In this document: positions 40,355 through 49,019 of the stretch, piece after piece
How positions within the stretch are numbered: position 1 is the first letter of the stretch
Layout of the letters: every line of letters starts with the position of its first letter
Assembly: GCA_965224415.1 (NCBI GenBank)
Contig: CBDCZB010000002.1
Location: 1 to 64,000 of the forward strand
Direction of reading: 5' to 3'
Length of the DNA: 64,000 nucleotides
Origin: DAOUJI01 sp965224415
Lineage (GTDB): Bacteria > Chloroflexota > Dehalococcoidia > Lucifugimonadales > JAGWBF01
Position numbers and translations under genes: made by a program
Notes under the pieces: model-generated
What the model was told of the DNA's origin: nothing
The model's database searches: none
Seen by the model: only the letters and a program-made list of their open reading frames with translations

Positions 40355-42109
40355 ATGAGAGAACACGAGGTTCCGACCCACGTGCAGGCCGAGGACAGGG
40401 TGCTGCTGTGGTTCACCTTCCCGCAGGTGGTGGCGATAACGGCGGTGTGCGCCCTGTCCTACGGCGCATACCGCTACGCCCCCGTGGGGCCGTCCGAGGT
40501 GAGGATGGCGATTGCCGTCCTGTTCGGCCTTGCGGGGATGGCCGCCGTCGTCGGAAAGATAGGCGGCCGGCGGCTGCCCCTGGTGGCCGCCGACCTGTTG
40601 AAGTACCGGCTGGGGGCCAGGCTCTACGCCGGGCCGCCGTCCGAGCTGGTGAGAAGCGAGCCGCCCGCGCCGGCGCAGCCGGACAAGAGCGGCCCCGGCC
40701 CCCTGCGGCTGATGGCAAAGAAGGCGAACAGGACACTTCGCGGCCTTCGTCCCAAGCGCAAGGGCCGGGAGAAGGCGGGCGGGCGGATGCCCTTCCGTCC
40801 CCACCGCTGGTTCGGCAAGCCCAGGAGGACGGACAAGGACAGCATCAACGGAAAGGGCAGGGACAAGCGCCGGAAGAAGCCCAGGGGCTTCCTCTCGGTC
40901 ATGGCCGCCGTCGCACTCACGGCGGCGGTCGCGACCGTCCCTCAGTCGGTCCTTGCCGACGACCACGAGCCGTGGCGGGACGAGATCGACTTCGAGGTGA
41001 CCGAGCCGGTGGAGGGGCGGAGGGCCTTCGTCGAGGCCCTGAGCGTCTCCGGCGACCGGGCCGCCGTCACCCTGCGGGCGGCGACGGCCATCGACCTGCG
41101 CGTCCGCGCCTTCGGCGGGCCGACTGGCACGTGGCTGCGGTTCTGGGGATCGGCGTCCCTGGACGAGGGGGAGAGCATCGACTACTCCCTCCCCCTGCAC
41201 GGACCGGTCCCGTCCTTCACCTTCTCGTGGGAGGACGGGCTGGGACAGGCGGGGGCGCTCACCGTCGAGCACGACCGGATACCGTACCCGCTGCCCCAAG
41301 TTGAAGGCGAGCTGTGCGATCTGCACGTGACTTCTCTGGGCTGGACGCCGGGGGCCGTCAGCGGCGTGGTCGAATCGGAGTGCGTGAAGGGCATCGAGCA
41401 CCCGGTGGAGCTTCAGACGGTGGCCGGACACGAGAGCGTCACCGAGACGGCATTGATGGACGCCGGGGTGACGGCCATCACGGGAACCCTGGCCGCAGCG
41501 ACCGGCTCGTCCCATGCGAGCGTCCCGTTCGTGCCCGACGGCCATACCCGCTTCCGGCTTCCCGTCGGAGCGGGTATGGCCTTCCATCCAGTGAGCGTGG
41601 ACGTGACCCTTGCGGCAAGCCTGAGCATCCCCATGCCCCCGCTGACGCAGCTTACCCACCACCCGGAGCGGACGGAGCGCCGCACGAAGACGGTGAGCCT
41701 GTGGAGGCCGGGGACGAGCCAGACCGTGAGCGAGACGGTCACCGTAACGAACGACGACGGCACGACGACCGAGCACACCATCTCGGCAACCCTGTCCATA
41801 CCCGGCGAGACGGTCTACCGGGACGTGACGCTGACCATCGTCCATCCGGAGCACGTCAAGGCCGAGGTGGTGGAGCGGTCGCCCATCAGCCGGACTCGCG
41901 AGGAGTCGCTGAGCCTGGCGTCCGGCGTCGGGGCCGACGACCCCTTTGAGAAGCTCACGCTGCCGGAGCCGGAGCCGGTTGACCCACCCGTTGAGCAGAC
42001 GCCCGCAGACGGCGACCCCGCATCCAGTGCGGGGCAGGCTCTGAGCGACTGGTTCAACCGGCTGGGATGGGAGTGGCCCCCCAGTCAAGCTGAGGGCAGG
42101 CTGTGGTGA
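40355..42109 (+). CDS. PrgI-family protein fused to a large exterior domain
   Basis: 584 residues. Residues 1-110 are a PrgI/VirB3-like unit: EVPTHVQAEDRVLLWFTFPQ, two hydrophobic helices, LPLVAADLLKYRLGARLY. A basic linker (about 110-175) follows, then a segment that looks like an internal signal peptide (GFLSVMAAVALTAAVATVP, SVLADD). The remaining roughly 390 residues are beta-rich, with ATAIDLRVRAFGG and repeats of charged strands. A palindromic-element copy near the end is read as DPASSAGQAL. Standard PrgI proteins end near residue 110-130, so this is a fusion. Confidence 0.75.
   Translation: MREHEVPTHVQAEDRVLLWFTFPQVVAITAVCALSYGAYRYAPVGPSEVRMAIAVLFGLAGMAAVVGKIGGRRLPLVAADLLKYRLGARLYAGPPSELVRSEPPAPAQPDKSGPGPLRLMAKKANRTLRGLRPKRKGREKAGGRMPFRPHRWFGKPRRTDKDSINGKGRDKRRKKPRGFLSVMAAVALTAAVATVPQSVLADDHEPWRDEIDFEVTEPVEGRRAFVEALSVSGDRAAVTLRAATAIDLRVRAFGGPTGTWLRFWGSASLDEGESIDYSLPLHGPVPSFTFSWEDGLGQAGALTVEHDRIPYPLPQVEGELCDLHVTSLGWTPGAVSGVVESECVKGIEHPVELQTVAGHESVTETALMDAGVTAITGTLAAATGSSHASVPFVPDGHTRFRLPVGAGMAFHPVSVDVTLAASLSIPMPPLTQLTHHPERTERRTKTVSLWRPGTSQTVSETVTVTNDDGTTTEHTISATLSIPGETVYRDVTLTIVHPEHVKAEVVERSPISRTREESLSLASGVGADDPFEKLTLPEPEPVDPPVEQTPADGDPASSAGQALSDWFNRLGWEWPPSQAEGRLW
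42014..42044 (+). repeat. Dispersed palindromic element, copy 13
   Basis: GACCCCGCATCCAGTGCGGG then GCAGGCTCTGAG. Inside the PrgI-fusion gene, same orientation, read as DPASSAGQAL. Confidence 0.88.
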
Positions 42110-42426
42110 GGCGTCTGTTGACGGCAACCCTTCTGACCGGAGCTGCGCTGGCTACCACCGGCGCGGCCCCATCGCCGGAGGAGCAGGCCATGCTGGACTC
42201 CTTCGACCGGGTGCTGACCGCCATGTCCTACGCCGCCGCCGGTCTCGCCGTCTTCGCCATCGTCTGGGCGGGCTTCGTCCTGATGGCAGAGGGCGCCGAC
42301 GACCGGGGCGGCGGCAGGGCCAAGGCCGCCGTCGTGATGGCCGTCGTCGGCCTGGTGCTGGTGCTCTTGGCCAAGGCGGTCGCCGCCCTCCTCAGAAGCG
42401 GCCTCGTCCCGTTCCCGACCCCCTAG
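42103..42426 (+). CDS. TrbC/VirB2-like small membrane protein 2
   Basis: 107 residues from GTG 42103, overlapping the end of the PrgI-fusion gene (stop at 42107-42109) by 7 bp. A signal peptide (LLTATLLTGAALATTGAAP) is followed by two hydrophobic helices (MSYAAAGLAVFAIVWAGFVLM and AAVVMAVVGLVLVLLAKAVAAL). This is the usual form of a TrbC/VirB2 pilin precursor. Confidence 0.72.
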   Translation: MVRRLLTATLLTGAALATTGAAPSPEEQAMLDSFDRVLTAMSYAAAGLAVFAIVWAGFVLMAEGADDRGGGRAKAAVVMAVVGLVLVLLAKAVAALLRSGLVPFPTP

Positions 42427-42444
42427 CCCAAAGGAGAGAACGAG

Positions 42445-43335
42445 TTGAAGAAGCTGTTTGAACGATTCAAGAGAGATGAAGCGGAGGGGCCGCCGGACGG
42501 CGCGGCCGCGCCGCAGGATAGCAACCCGCAAATCGAGGAACCCTCGACTCCGGCCCCCAAGCCGCCGCCGCCCCTGCCCCTGTTCTTCATGGTCTCCCAC
42601 CTGGACGACGACGGCCCCGTCCGCCTGGACGGGGTGAAGCTCGGCGTGTGCGAGGTGATGGGCCTTGAGCTGGACGAGCCGAAGCTGGGGGCCTTCGCCG
42701 GGGCGCTCAACGCCTGCGACTTCTCCGTGCAGCTCCTCATCCGCCAGCACCCGCCGCGCCTTGGCGGGCTGCGGGACAAGCTCGGGGAGGCCCAGCCGCA
42801 GAACCTTCCCCCTCAGACCGAGGCCGCATCGGAGTCCCTCCGAAGGCTGCTCACCGAGCTTGAGGCCCGCGACGGCATTCTTGACCGGCGCTTCTACGCC
42901 ATCACCGAGTTCGCCCGGTTCGACGAGCTGCGCGGCCTGCTGGCGCGGGCCGGGCTGTCCGTCCACCCCCTCAGCGGCCGCCGCCTGCGGATGCTGATGC
43001 TGGCCTCGGCCCTGGGCGGCGCCCCCGCCGAGATGGACCAGGAGAAGCCGGTGGAGGTGGAGATGGGCCGAAGCGAGGTGCGCGTCGGAGACCGCCTGGT
43101 CCGCTCCCTCCACCTGGGCAAGTGGCCCCGCTCCCTGGCCCCAGGCTTCCTCCAGGCGCTCATGGCGGCGGGAGAGCGCCGATGGACCTGTCCATCCACC
43201 TGGGGCCGATCCCCGCCGAGCAGGCGGCCCGGATGCTGGAGTGGCAGAAGGTGCGCTTCGAGTCGGCCCAGTCCCTCTCCTTCAAGCGAGGGCGCACCAT
43301 GTCCCCGGAGGCGGAGATCGCCCTGGAGGACGTGA
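42445..43335 (+). CDS. virB4: VirB4-like ATPase, N-terminal part
   Basis: TTG 42445 follows AAAGGAGAG. The part up to about 43170 (LDDDGPVRLDGVKLGVCEVM ... LHLGKWPRSLAPGFLQALMAAGE) is the N-terminal domain of VirB4/TraC-type ATPases. After 43180 the frame runs into Arg/Ser/Pro-rich sequence typical of a shifted frame, while the true continuation sits in the next frame from ATG 43182. A single-base change in GGAGAGCGCCGATGG would join the two. Either one gene was broken or two overlapping genes are translationally coupled. Confidence 0.72.
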   Translation: MKKLFERFKRDEAEGPPDGAAAPQDSNPQIEEPSTPAPKPPPPLPLFFMVSHLDDDGPVRLDGVKLGVCEVMGLELDEPKLGAFAGALNACDFSVQLLIRQHPPRLGGLRDKLGEAQPQNLPPQTEAASESLRRLLTELEARDGILDRRFYAITEFARFDELRGLLARAGLSVHPLSGRRLRMLMLASALGGAPAEMDQEKPVEVEMGRSEVRVGDRLVRSLHLGKWPRSLAPGFLQALMAAGERRWTCPSTWGRSPPSRRPGCWSGRRCASSRPSPSPSSEGAPCPRRRRSPWRT

Positions 43336-44702
43336 CCCGCTTGCGCGACGAGGTGCAGCGGGGCCGGGAGCGGCTCTTTCACGCATCGCTGTCGGTCACG
43401 CTTCACGCCAAGGACGAGGCGAAGCTCAAGGAGATGACCCAGCGGGCCAGGGGCCACTTCGCCGCCACTCTGGGTAAGCTGGACAACATGGCCTTCCGCC
43501 AGCGCGAGGGCATCCTGTCCACGCTGCCCCTGGGACTGAACGCCGTGGCGGTATGGCAGACGCTGGACACGTCGTCCCTCGCCCGCCTCTTCCCCTTCTC
43601 GCCCCCCGACCTGGACACGAGGCGGGGAACCCTCTACGGCATCGACATGCGCGCCTGCTCCCCGGTGGTCTACGACCCCTGGGACGGAACCCACCTGAAC
43701 GCCAACACCGCCGTGCTCGCAAGGTCGGGCAGCGGCAAGTCCTTTGCCACGAAGCTGGGAGTCCTGCGGGGCCTGACGAGAGGCGTGACCGCCTACGTCA
43801 TCGACCCCGAGGGAGAGTACGCGGACATGGCGAGGGCGGCGGGTGGCAGGGTGATCTCTCCCGGCGTGCCGGGGCAAGGCATGAACCCCTTTGTCATCGA
43901 CAGAGGCGACTCCGAGGAGCTGCTCCAGCGCATCGGCAGCCTGAGAAGGCTCATTGAGGTGATGGTGGGGGAGAGCCTTGGCGCAGAGCGCCGAGCATCC
44001 CTCGACCACGCCCTTGCGGGCTACTACGACCAGGCCAGGGAGCGCACCGGTTTCCGCGATTTTTACAAATACCTTCAAGAAGACGAGGCGGGAGACGGCA
44101 GCCTCGCAAAGCTTCTCCGTCCCTTCGCCACGGGCAGCCTGCGCAACCTCCTCTCCGACGAGGGAGACGACCTGCTGGGCAACGAGGCCCTGGTCACCGT
44201 CTTCGACCTGCGGCTCCTCGAACCGGAGCTTCGCCCTGCCGCCGCGATGGTCTGCACCGAGACGGTGTGGGCCGCCGCCGCCCAGGACCCCAAGCCCCGC
44301 CTTCTGGTGGTGGACGAGGTGTGGAGCATCATGCAGCACCCCGAAGGCGCGGCCTTCATGGTCTCTATGGCGAAGCGAGCACGGAAGCACCGGCTGGGAC
44401 TCCAGTTCATCACCCAGGACGTCCAGGATCTCCTCTCCGAGGATTCTTCGAGAACCATCACCGGGCATTCGGGAAGGGCGCTCCTTCAGAACGCCGCCTT
44501 CAAGCTCCTCCTCCAGCAGGACGCGGCGGCGATAAGCACGGTGGGCGACGCCTTCGACCTGCCCCAGGACCTCCAACGCTGGCTGCTCTCCTGTCCTAGG
44601 GGAGACGGCCTGCTCCTGTCGAAGGGGCACCGCTTCCCCGTCCGCATCGAGGCGACGCCGGAGGAGACGGAGGTGATCGAGTGGAGACCGGGCAGGCGCT
44701 AA
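43182..44702 (+). CDS. virB4: VirB4-like ATPase, catalytic part
   Basis: About 506 residues from ATG 43182 (MDLSIHLGPIPAEQAARML). Walker A LARSGSGKSFATK, the ENP-like VIDPEGEYADMARAAGG, Walker B PRLLVVDEVWSIM and FITQDVQDLL are complete. VirB4 proteins power T4SS assembly and substrate export at the inner membrane. It continues the domain order of the N-terminal part at 42445. The whole would be about 750 residues, as usual for the family. Confidence 0.88.
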   Translation: MDLSIHLGPIPAEQAARMLEWQKVRFESAQSLSFKRGRTMSPEAEIALEDVTRLRDEVQRGRERLFHASLSVTLHAKDEAKLKEMTQRARGHFAATLGKLDNMAFRQREGILSTLPLGLNAVAVWQTLDTSSLARLFPFSPPDLDTRRGTLYGIDMRACSPVVYDPWDGTHLNANTAVLARSGSGKSFATKLGVLRGLTRGVTAYVIDPEGEYADMARAAGGRVISPGVPGQGMNPFVIDRGDSEELLQRIGSLRRLIEVMVGESLGAERRASLDHALAGYYDQARERTGFRDFYKYLQEDEAGDGSLAKLLRPFATGSLRNLLSDEGDDLLGNEALVTVFDLRLLEPELRPAAAMVCTETVWAAAAQDPKPRLLVVDEVWSIMQHPEGAAFMVSMAKRARKHRLGLQFITQDVQDLLSEDSSRTITGHSGRALLQNAAFKLLLQQDAAAISTVGDAFDLPQDLQRWLLSCPRGDGLLLSKGHRFPVRIEATPEETEVIEWRPGRR

Positions 44703-44754
44703 GCCCGGCCCACTCACCCGACTATCCGAGCCAGTAGTGAAAGGAGCAATCCAA

Positions 44755-47334
44755 GTGAAACTCAACCCCATAAAGTGGCTGCTGAACGACAAGGATGGAA
44801 AACCCCCGGTGCTGCTGGCGGTGACGCCCCCCAGGACCGGGGAGCGCACGTTGCTGGGAGTCGAGAACATGCTCGGCTCCATCGCCGTCCCCGAACCCTT
44901 CTCCCTGGAGTTGGCTGGTGACGCGGACGGCGTGACCCTGCTGGCCCGCTGCCTGCAAGACCAGGTGGTGCGCGGCCAGATCGCCGCCCGCTACCCCCAG
45001 GCGCAGATACAGGAGATTCCCGCCGAGGACGACCCCCTGCGCCTGGACGAGGGCGAGCAGGCGTGGAGCATGACGCTCAGGGCCGACGGCCCCGAGTACG
45101 TGCCCCTGCGCACCTTCCGGGACGACGACCTCCTCGACCCCGGCTCAGACCCCCTCATCGCCCTGCTGGGCGCGCTCTCCAACCTCAACGAGGGGGAGCG
45201 CGTCGTGGCCCGGCTGATGCTGCGCTCCCTGGGGCCCGACTGGTCGGAGTCCCACCTGGAGAAGGCCCACAAGCGGCCCGTGGAGGACCGGCGAGACCCC
45301 TCCTACACCTACCAGACCAGGCCCCTCCAGACGGACGGCGTGACGATGGCCGTCCTGGGCGTGGCGGCGTTGGCCGCCCTGCGGGGCTACCTGTGGGTGC
45401 AGGCGGGGGAGACCTGGAAGGCCGTGCTCATGGGCATCGGCGTGGCCGCAGCCCTGGCCGCGGGCGGCTGGCTCTGGCACCGCATCAAGAGGGCCGGAAA
45501 GCGCGTCTTCGACCCCCTGCTCATCAAGGAGAAGGTCTCCCGCATCGCCTTCGACGCCGAGATTCAGGTGACGGCCATCCTGCCCCAGGACACCAGGCCC
45601 AACCGGACGAAGGAGCTGCTGGAGCCGGTGGCGGCGGCCTACCGCCACTACGACAACCCCGCAGGGGCGCAGCTGAAGGCGAGCAGCGTCCGGCCCGCCG
45701 TGCCCGACCCCTCCATGCTCCACCCGTCCGGCCCCGGCCTGTTCGGGAAGCGCAGCGTCATGGGCGTCCGCGAGGCGGCCTGCCTGTGGCACCCGCCCGG
45801 AGCGCGGGACGAGACGCCCCTGGTGGCCCGCGCCGGGGCCAAGGTGTTGCTGCCCACCGCCCGCAGCGTCAGCGGCGGCGCCCACGTCGGCGACACCACC
45901 ACGGGAACGCCCAGGAAGATTCACTTCCCCACCGACCTACTGAGACGCCACCACCTCTACGTCGCCCGCACCCGGATGGGCAAGTCCACCCTGATGCACC
46001 ACATCGTCCGCCACAAGCTGGTGGAGAAGGCTGCGGGCAGGGACGGCGACGCCATCGTCGTCGTCGATCCCCACGCCGACCTCGTGGGCGGCCTGCTGAA
46101 GCACGTGCCGGAGTCCCTGATAGGCCAGGTGCGCCTCATAGACCTGGCCGACGAGCGAGGAGCGCCCGGCGTCAACCTGCTGGACACCCGTATCTTCTCC
46201 GACCGCGACCGCACCGCCGATTCCGTCGTGCGCATCGCCAAGGGCCTCTGGGACCAGTGGGGGCCGAGGATGCAGTCCATCCTCGAACAGACCGTCAAGA
46301 CCCTCCACGAGGCCAACGAGAGCAGGGACGCGGGCGAGCAGTACACCATCCTCGACGCGCTGCGCATCCTGGCCGACGACGACTTCCGCGCTGACGTGCT
46401 GGCGCAGGTCAACGACCCCTACCTGGTGGAGTGGTGGGGCAGGGACTTCTTCGGCTGGCGGCGGGAGACCCGCGCCGACGCCCTGGCCCCGGTGCAGACC
46501 CGCCTCTCCTACTACGCATCGTCGAAGCGGGCAAGGGCCATCCTGGGACAGTCCCGCTCCACCATCGACATGCGCAGGGTCATCCACGACGGCGGCATCC
46601 TGCTGGTATCCACCGCCCAGGGCACGGCGGGCAAGGACGTGGCCGCCCTGGTGGGCGCGTCCCTCCTGAACCTGGTGGACGCCGTGATACGGGAGCAGGG
46701 AAGCCTCCCCTTCGAGCAGAGGCGGGGCGTGCTGGTCGTCGTGGACGAGATGCAGTCCATGCCCGGCGTGGACTACGAGTCGATGCTCAGCGAGCTTGGG
46801 AAGTTCGGGGCCAGCTTCGTGCTGGCGACCCAGAGCCTCGCCAAGCTTGACGACCTCTCCCGCACCATGCGGGACACCCTGCTCGCCAACGTCGGCTGCC
46901 TCGCCGTCTTCCAGGTGTCCGGGTCCGACGCCCGTCACCTGGTCTGGGAGCTGGGCAAGGAGCGGGTGAGCGAGGACGACATCACGTCGCTGCCCGTTCA
47001 CCAGTGCTACGTCCGCGCCACCGTGGGAACGGAGCGGATGGACGCCTTCTCCATGAAGGTCGCCAGGCCGGAGGAGGGAGACGCGGACACCGCCGAGCGC
47101 ATCGTCGCCGAGGCCGAGAGCTACCTCACGGCGGCCAAGGACATGGCCGAGAGGGACGCGGGGCTGCAAGCCCTGGTGAACAAGTACCGCGAGGAGATCG
47201 AGAAGCTCAGGAACCGCCAGGCGGCTGAGGGCGGCGAGTCCCAGGAGCAGGCGCGGCGCAAGCAGCGCACCAAGCGCGACCAGAACCCCGGGGCCGCCGA
47301 GCCGCAGGCGGAGGACGAGGAGCGTGAGGAATGA
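44755..47334 (+). CDS. HerA/VirD4-like transfer ATPase (coupling-protein candidate)
   Basis: 859 residues from GTG 44755, which has AAAGGAG eight bases upstream; a GTG at 44737 lies before that site. Two hydrophobic helices near residues 195-245 (VLGVAALAALRGYLWV, VLMGIGVAAALAAGGWLW) anchor it. The ATPase part has a Walker A variant VARTRMGKSTL (near 403; the first Gly is Ala), DAIVVVDPHADLV, and Walker B VLVVVDEMQSMPG (near 660), then LATQSLAKLDDLSRT. A helical C-terminus is rich in Lys, Arg and Gln. It is the intact version of the broken ICE A copy. It stands where a coupling protein is expected. Confidence 0.82.
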   Translation: MKLNPIKWLLNDKDGKPPVLLAVTPPRTGERTLLGVENMLGSIAVPEPFSLELAGDADGVTLLARCLQDQVVRGQIAARYPQAQIQEIPAEDDPLRLDEGEQAWSMTLRADGPEYVPLRTFRDDDLLDPGSDPLIALLGALSNLNEGERVVARLMLRSLGPDWSESHLEKAHKRPVEDRRDPSYTYQTRPLQTDGVTMAVLGVAALAALRGYLWVQAGETWKAVLMGIGVAAALAAGGWLWHRIKRAGKRVFDPLLIKEKVSRIAFDAEIQVTAILPQDTRPNRTKELLEPVAAAYRHYDNPAGAQLKASSVRPAVPDPSMLHPSGPGLFGKRSVMGVREAACLWHPPGARDETPLVARAGAKVLLPTARSVSGGAHVGDTTTGTPRKIHFPTDLLRRHHLYVARTRMGKSTLMHHIVRHKLVEKAAGRDGDAIVVVDPHADLVGGLLKHVPESLIGQVRLIDLADERGAPGVNLLDTRIFSDRDRTADSVVRIAKGLWDQWGPRMQSILEQTVKTLHEANESRDAGEQYTILDALRILADDDFRADVLAQVNDPYLVEWWGRDFFGWRRETRADALAPVQTRLSYYASSKRARAILGQSRSTIDMRRVIHDGGILLVSTAQGTAGKDVAALVGASLLNLVDAVIREQGSLPFEQRRGVLVVVDEMQSMPGVDYESMLSELGKFGASFVLATQSLAKLDDLSRTMRDTLLANVGCLAVFQVSGSDARHLVWELGKERVSEDDITSLPVHQCYVRATVGTERMDAFSMKVARPEEGDADTAERIVAEAESYLTAAKDMAERDAGLQALVNKYREEIEKLRNRQAAEGGESQEQARRKQRTKRDQNPGAAEPQAEDEEREE

Positions 47335-49019
47335 GTCCCCTGGACGGCGACCTGCTCAGGCTCCTTTCCAACATGCCCCTCCTCGACCGGATGGAGATGG
47401 CCGCCCTCTCCGGCTGGTCGGGGGGCGGCGTCTACCGGGCGGTCGGCAGGCTGGAGGACGCGGGGCTGATCGCCTCCGTCCCCCACGGCACCGAGCTTAT
47501 CCCCCCGACCCGCAGGTTCCACCTCACCGCCGCCGGGCTGCGCCGGCTGGCCCACGCGGAGAACGCGGCCCCCGAATCAGGTACGGGTCAAGCTCTGGAG
47601 GGCCTGCTGCGAGACCTGCCCGTCTCGGCCCGCTGGCGGCGCGTCCTCCTGGAACGACTCGACGCCGTGGCCGTCATCTACCGCATCGCCGCCGCCATAT
47701 CGAACACGGCCTATCCCATCCGCTTCCAGTGGTATCGAGCCATGCCGATGGACGCCGCCGTGACCCTCCCCGGAGGGGGCGCCATGGCCATCGTCCGGCA
47801 GGGGCCGACCACCGATAGGACGGGCTTCTCCAAGCGTCTCTGGCGGCTCACCCAGGGGCCGCAACCCGGAGCCGTCCTGTTGCTCGCGCCCGACGAGGTG
47901 AGGCTGCGCCACTCCCGCAGGCGCCTTTCCCAGACCCCCGCCGAGGCGCTCTTCGCCCTGGAGCGGGAGGCGGCCGCAGCGTCCCCCGACGACCCCGTGT
48001 GGCGGCTGCGCTCCGTCAGCGCCGCCGTCAGCCTGCGGGCCGCCATCGACCGCATGGACCGCAGGGGCGCTCTGCCCACCGAGCGGCCCCTGGCGCGCGG
48101 GGCCTCCCTTCCCCCCGACATCGACGAGCACTCTCCGGGAGGGGATGTCCCCGACTATCTGCTTCCCGCCCTGCTCAGGCCCGCCGAGAAGCGCGCCCTG
48201 GACCTGCTCTACGACTGGCCCTGGCTCGCCCGCACCGACCTTGCCGGGCTGTTGGGGGTCTCCCGCCCGCGAGTGTCCCAGCTCACCGCCGCCTTGGAGG
48301 GATTCGGGCTGGTCGTCCGCGCCCCCGTCTCGGGACGCAGGCTGGCCCTCACCGACCTGGGGCTGGCCATGCTGGCCCGCAGGGACCGCGTGGCCGTGGG
48401 CGGGGCAAGGAAGCGGTGGAGCGTCACGCCCACAGACGCCGGTGACTGGCGCAACGTCTCCGGCAGGCGCAGCCGCCAGCTTCTCCGCGACATCGAGCAC
48501 ACCGCCGCCGTCCACGACTTCATTGCGGCCCTGGCGACCCAGGCCCGCGACCTGGGCTGGGAGATCGACCAGCTCGACCCGCCCATCAGGGCGTCCCGCT
48601 ACTTCCGGCACTTCGGCGGGAGGCGCTCGGTGCAGCCCGACGCCTCCGGCGTCCTGCGGCAGGGCGCCGCCGCCTGGCCCTTCTTCCTGGAGTGGGAGCG
48701 CCGCGCCGTGCGACCCGTCACTATGGCGGAGCGGCTGGCCCCCTACCTGCGCTACTACTCCTCCCACCGGCCCACCGACGACCACGGCGCACGGCCCGCC
48801 GTCCTCGTGGTCTTCCACCAAGACCTGGCCGCCACCCACTTCCTGCGAGTCGCCCTTGAGGAGATGGTGCGAACGAGGACTCCCCTTCCCCTGCTGGTCT
48901 CCCACCGGGGCCTGCTGGAGCGTGAGGGGCCGCTGGGACGGGCATGGCTCGCCCCCGGTGAAGGCTTTGAGCCGGTGCGCCCCTTCAACGACAACCAGAC
49001 CGGAGAACAAAAGCCATGA
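47331..49019 (+). CDS. Replication-relaxation-like winged-helix protein (ICE B)
   Basis: 562 residues. Two winged-helix units (LSNMPLLDRMEMAALSGWSG and WLARTDLAGLLGVSRPRVSQ) surround a middle domain, and the C-terminus has the FFLEWERRAVRP ... YLRYYSSHRP signature of the replication-relaxation family. ATG overlaps the ATPase stop. Compared with the ICE A copy it has an extra palindromic-element insertion read as ESGTGQALEG at the end of the first HTH domain. As ICE B has no recognisable MOB relaxase, this conserved neighbour of the coupling-type ATPase is the best candidate for the missing DNA-processing step; inference. Confidence 0.68.
   Translation: MSPLDGDLLRLLSNMPLLDRMEMAALSGWSGGGVYRAVGRLEDAGLIASVPHGTELIPPTRRFHLTAAGLRRLAHAENAAPESGTGQALEGLLRDLPVSARWRRVLLERLDAVAVIYRIAAAISNTAYPIRFQWYRAMPMDAAVTLPGGGAMAIVRQGPTTDRTGFSKRLWRLTQGPQPGAVLLLAPDEVRLRHSRRRLSQTPAEALFALEREAAAASPDDPVWRLRSVSAAVSLRAAIDRMDRRGALPTERPLARGASLPPDIDEHSPGGDVPDYLLPALLRPAEKRALDLLYDWPWLARTDLAGLLGVSRPRVSQLTAALEGFGLVVRAPVSGRRLALTDLGLAMLARRDRVAVGGARKRWSVTPTDAGDWRNVSGRRSRQLLRDIEHTAAVHDFIAALATQARDLGWEIDQLDPPIRASRYFRHFGGRRSVQPDASGVLRQGAAAWPFFLEWERRAVRPVTMAERLAPYLRYYSSHRPTDDHGARPAVLVVFHQDLAATHFLRVALEEMVRTRTPLPLLVSHRGLLEREGPLGRAWLAPGEGFEPVRPFNDNQTGEQKP
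47570..47598 (+). repeat. Dispersed palindromic element, copy 14
   Basis: CCCCGAATCAGGTACGGGTC then AAGCTCTGG. Inside the replication-relaxation-like gene, same orientation, read as ESGTGQAL. The ICE A homologue lacks it at the same place (there LAREEGVALDELVRS), so it shows a filled versus empty site. Confidence 0.82.

Noticed and set aside
42894..44882. Long open frame on the minus strand opposite VirB4
   Set aside because: Antisense shadow of the VirB4 genes; no motif and no ribosome site.
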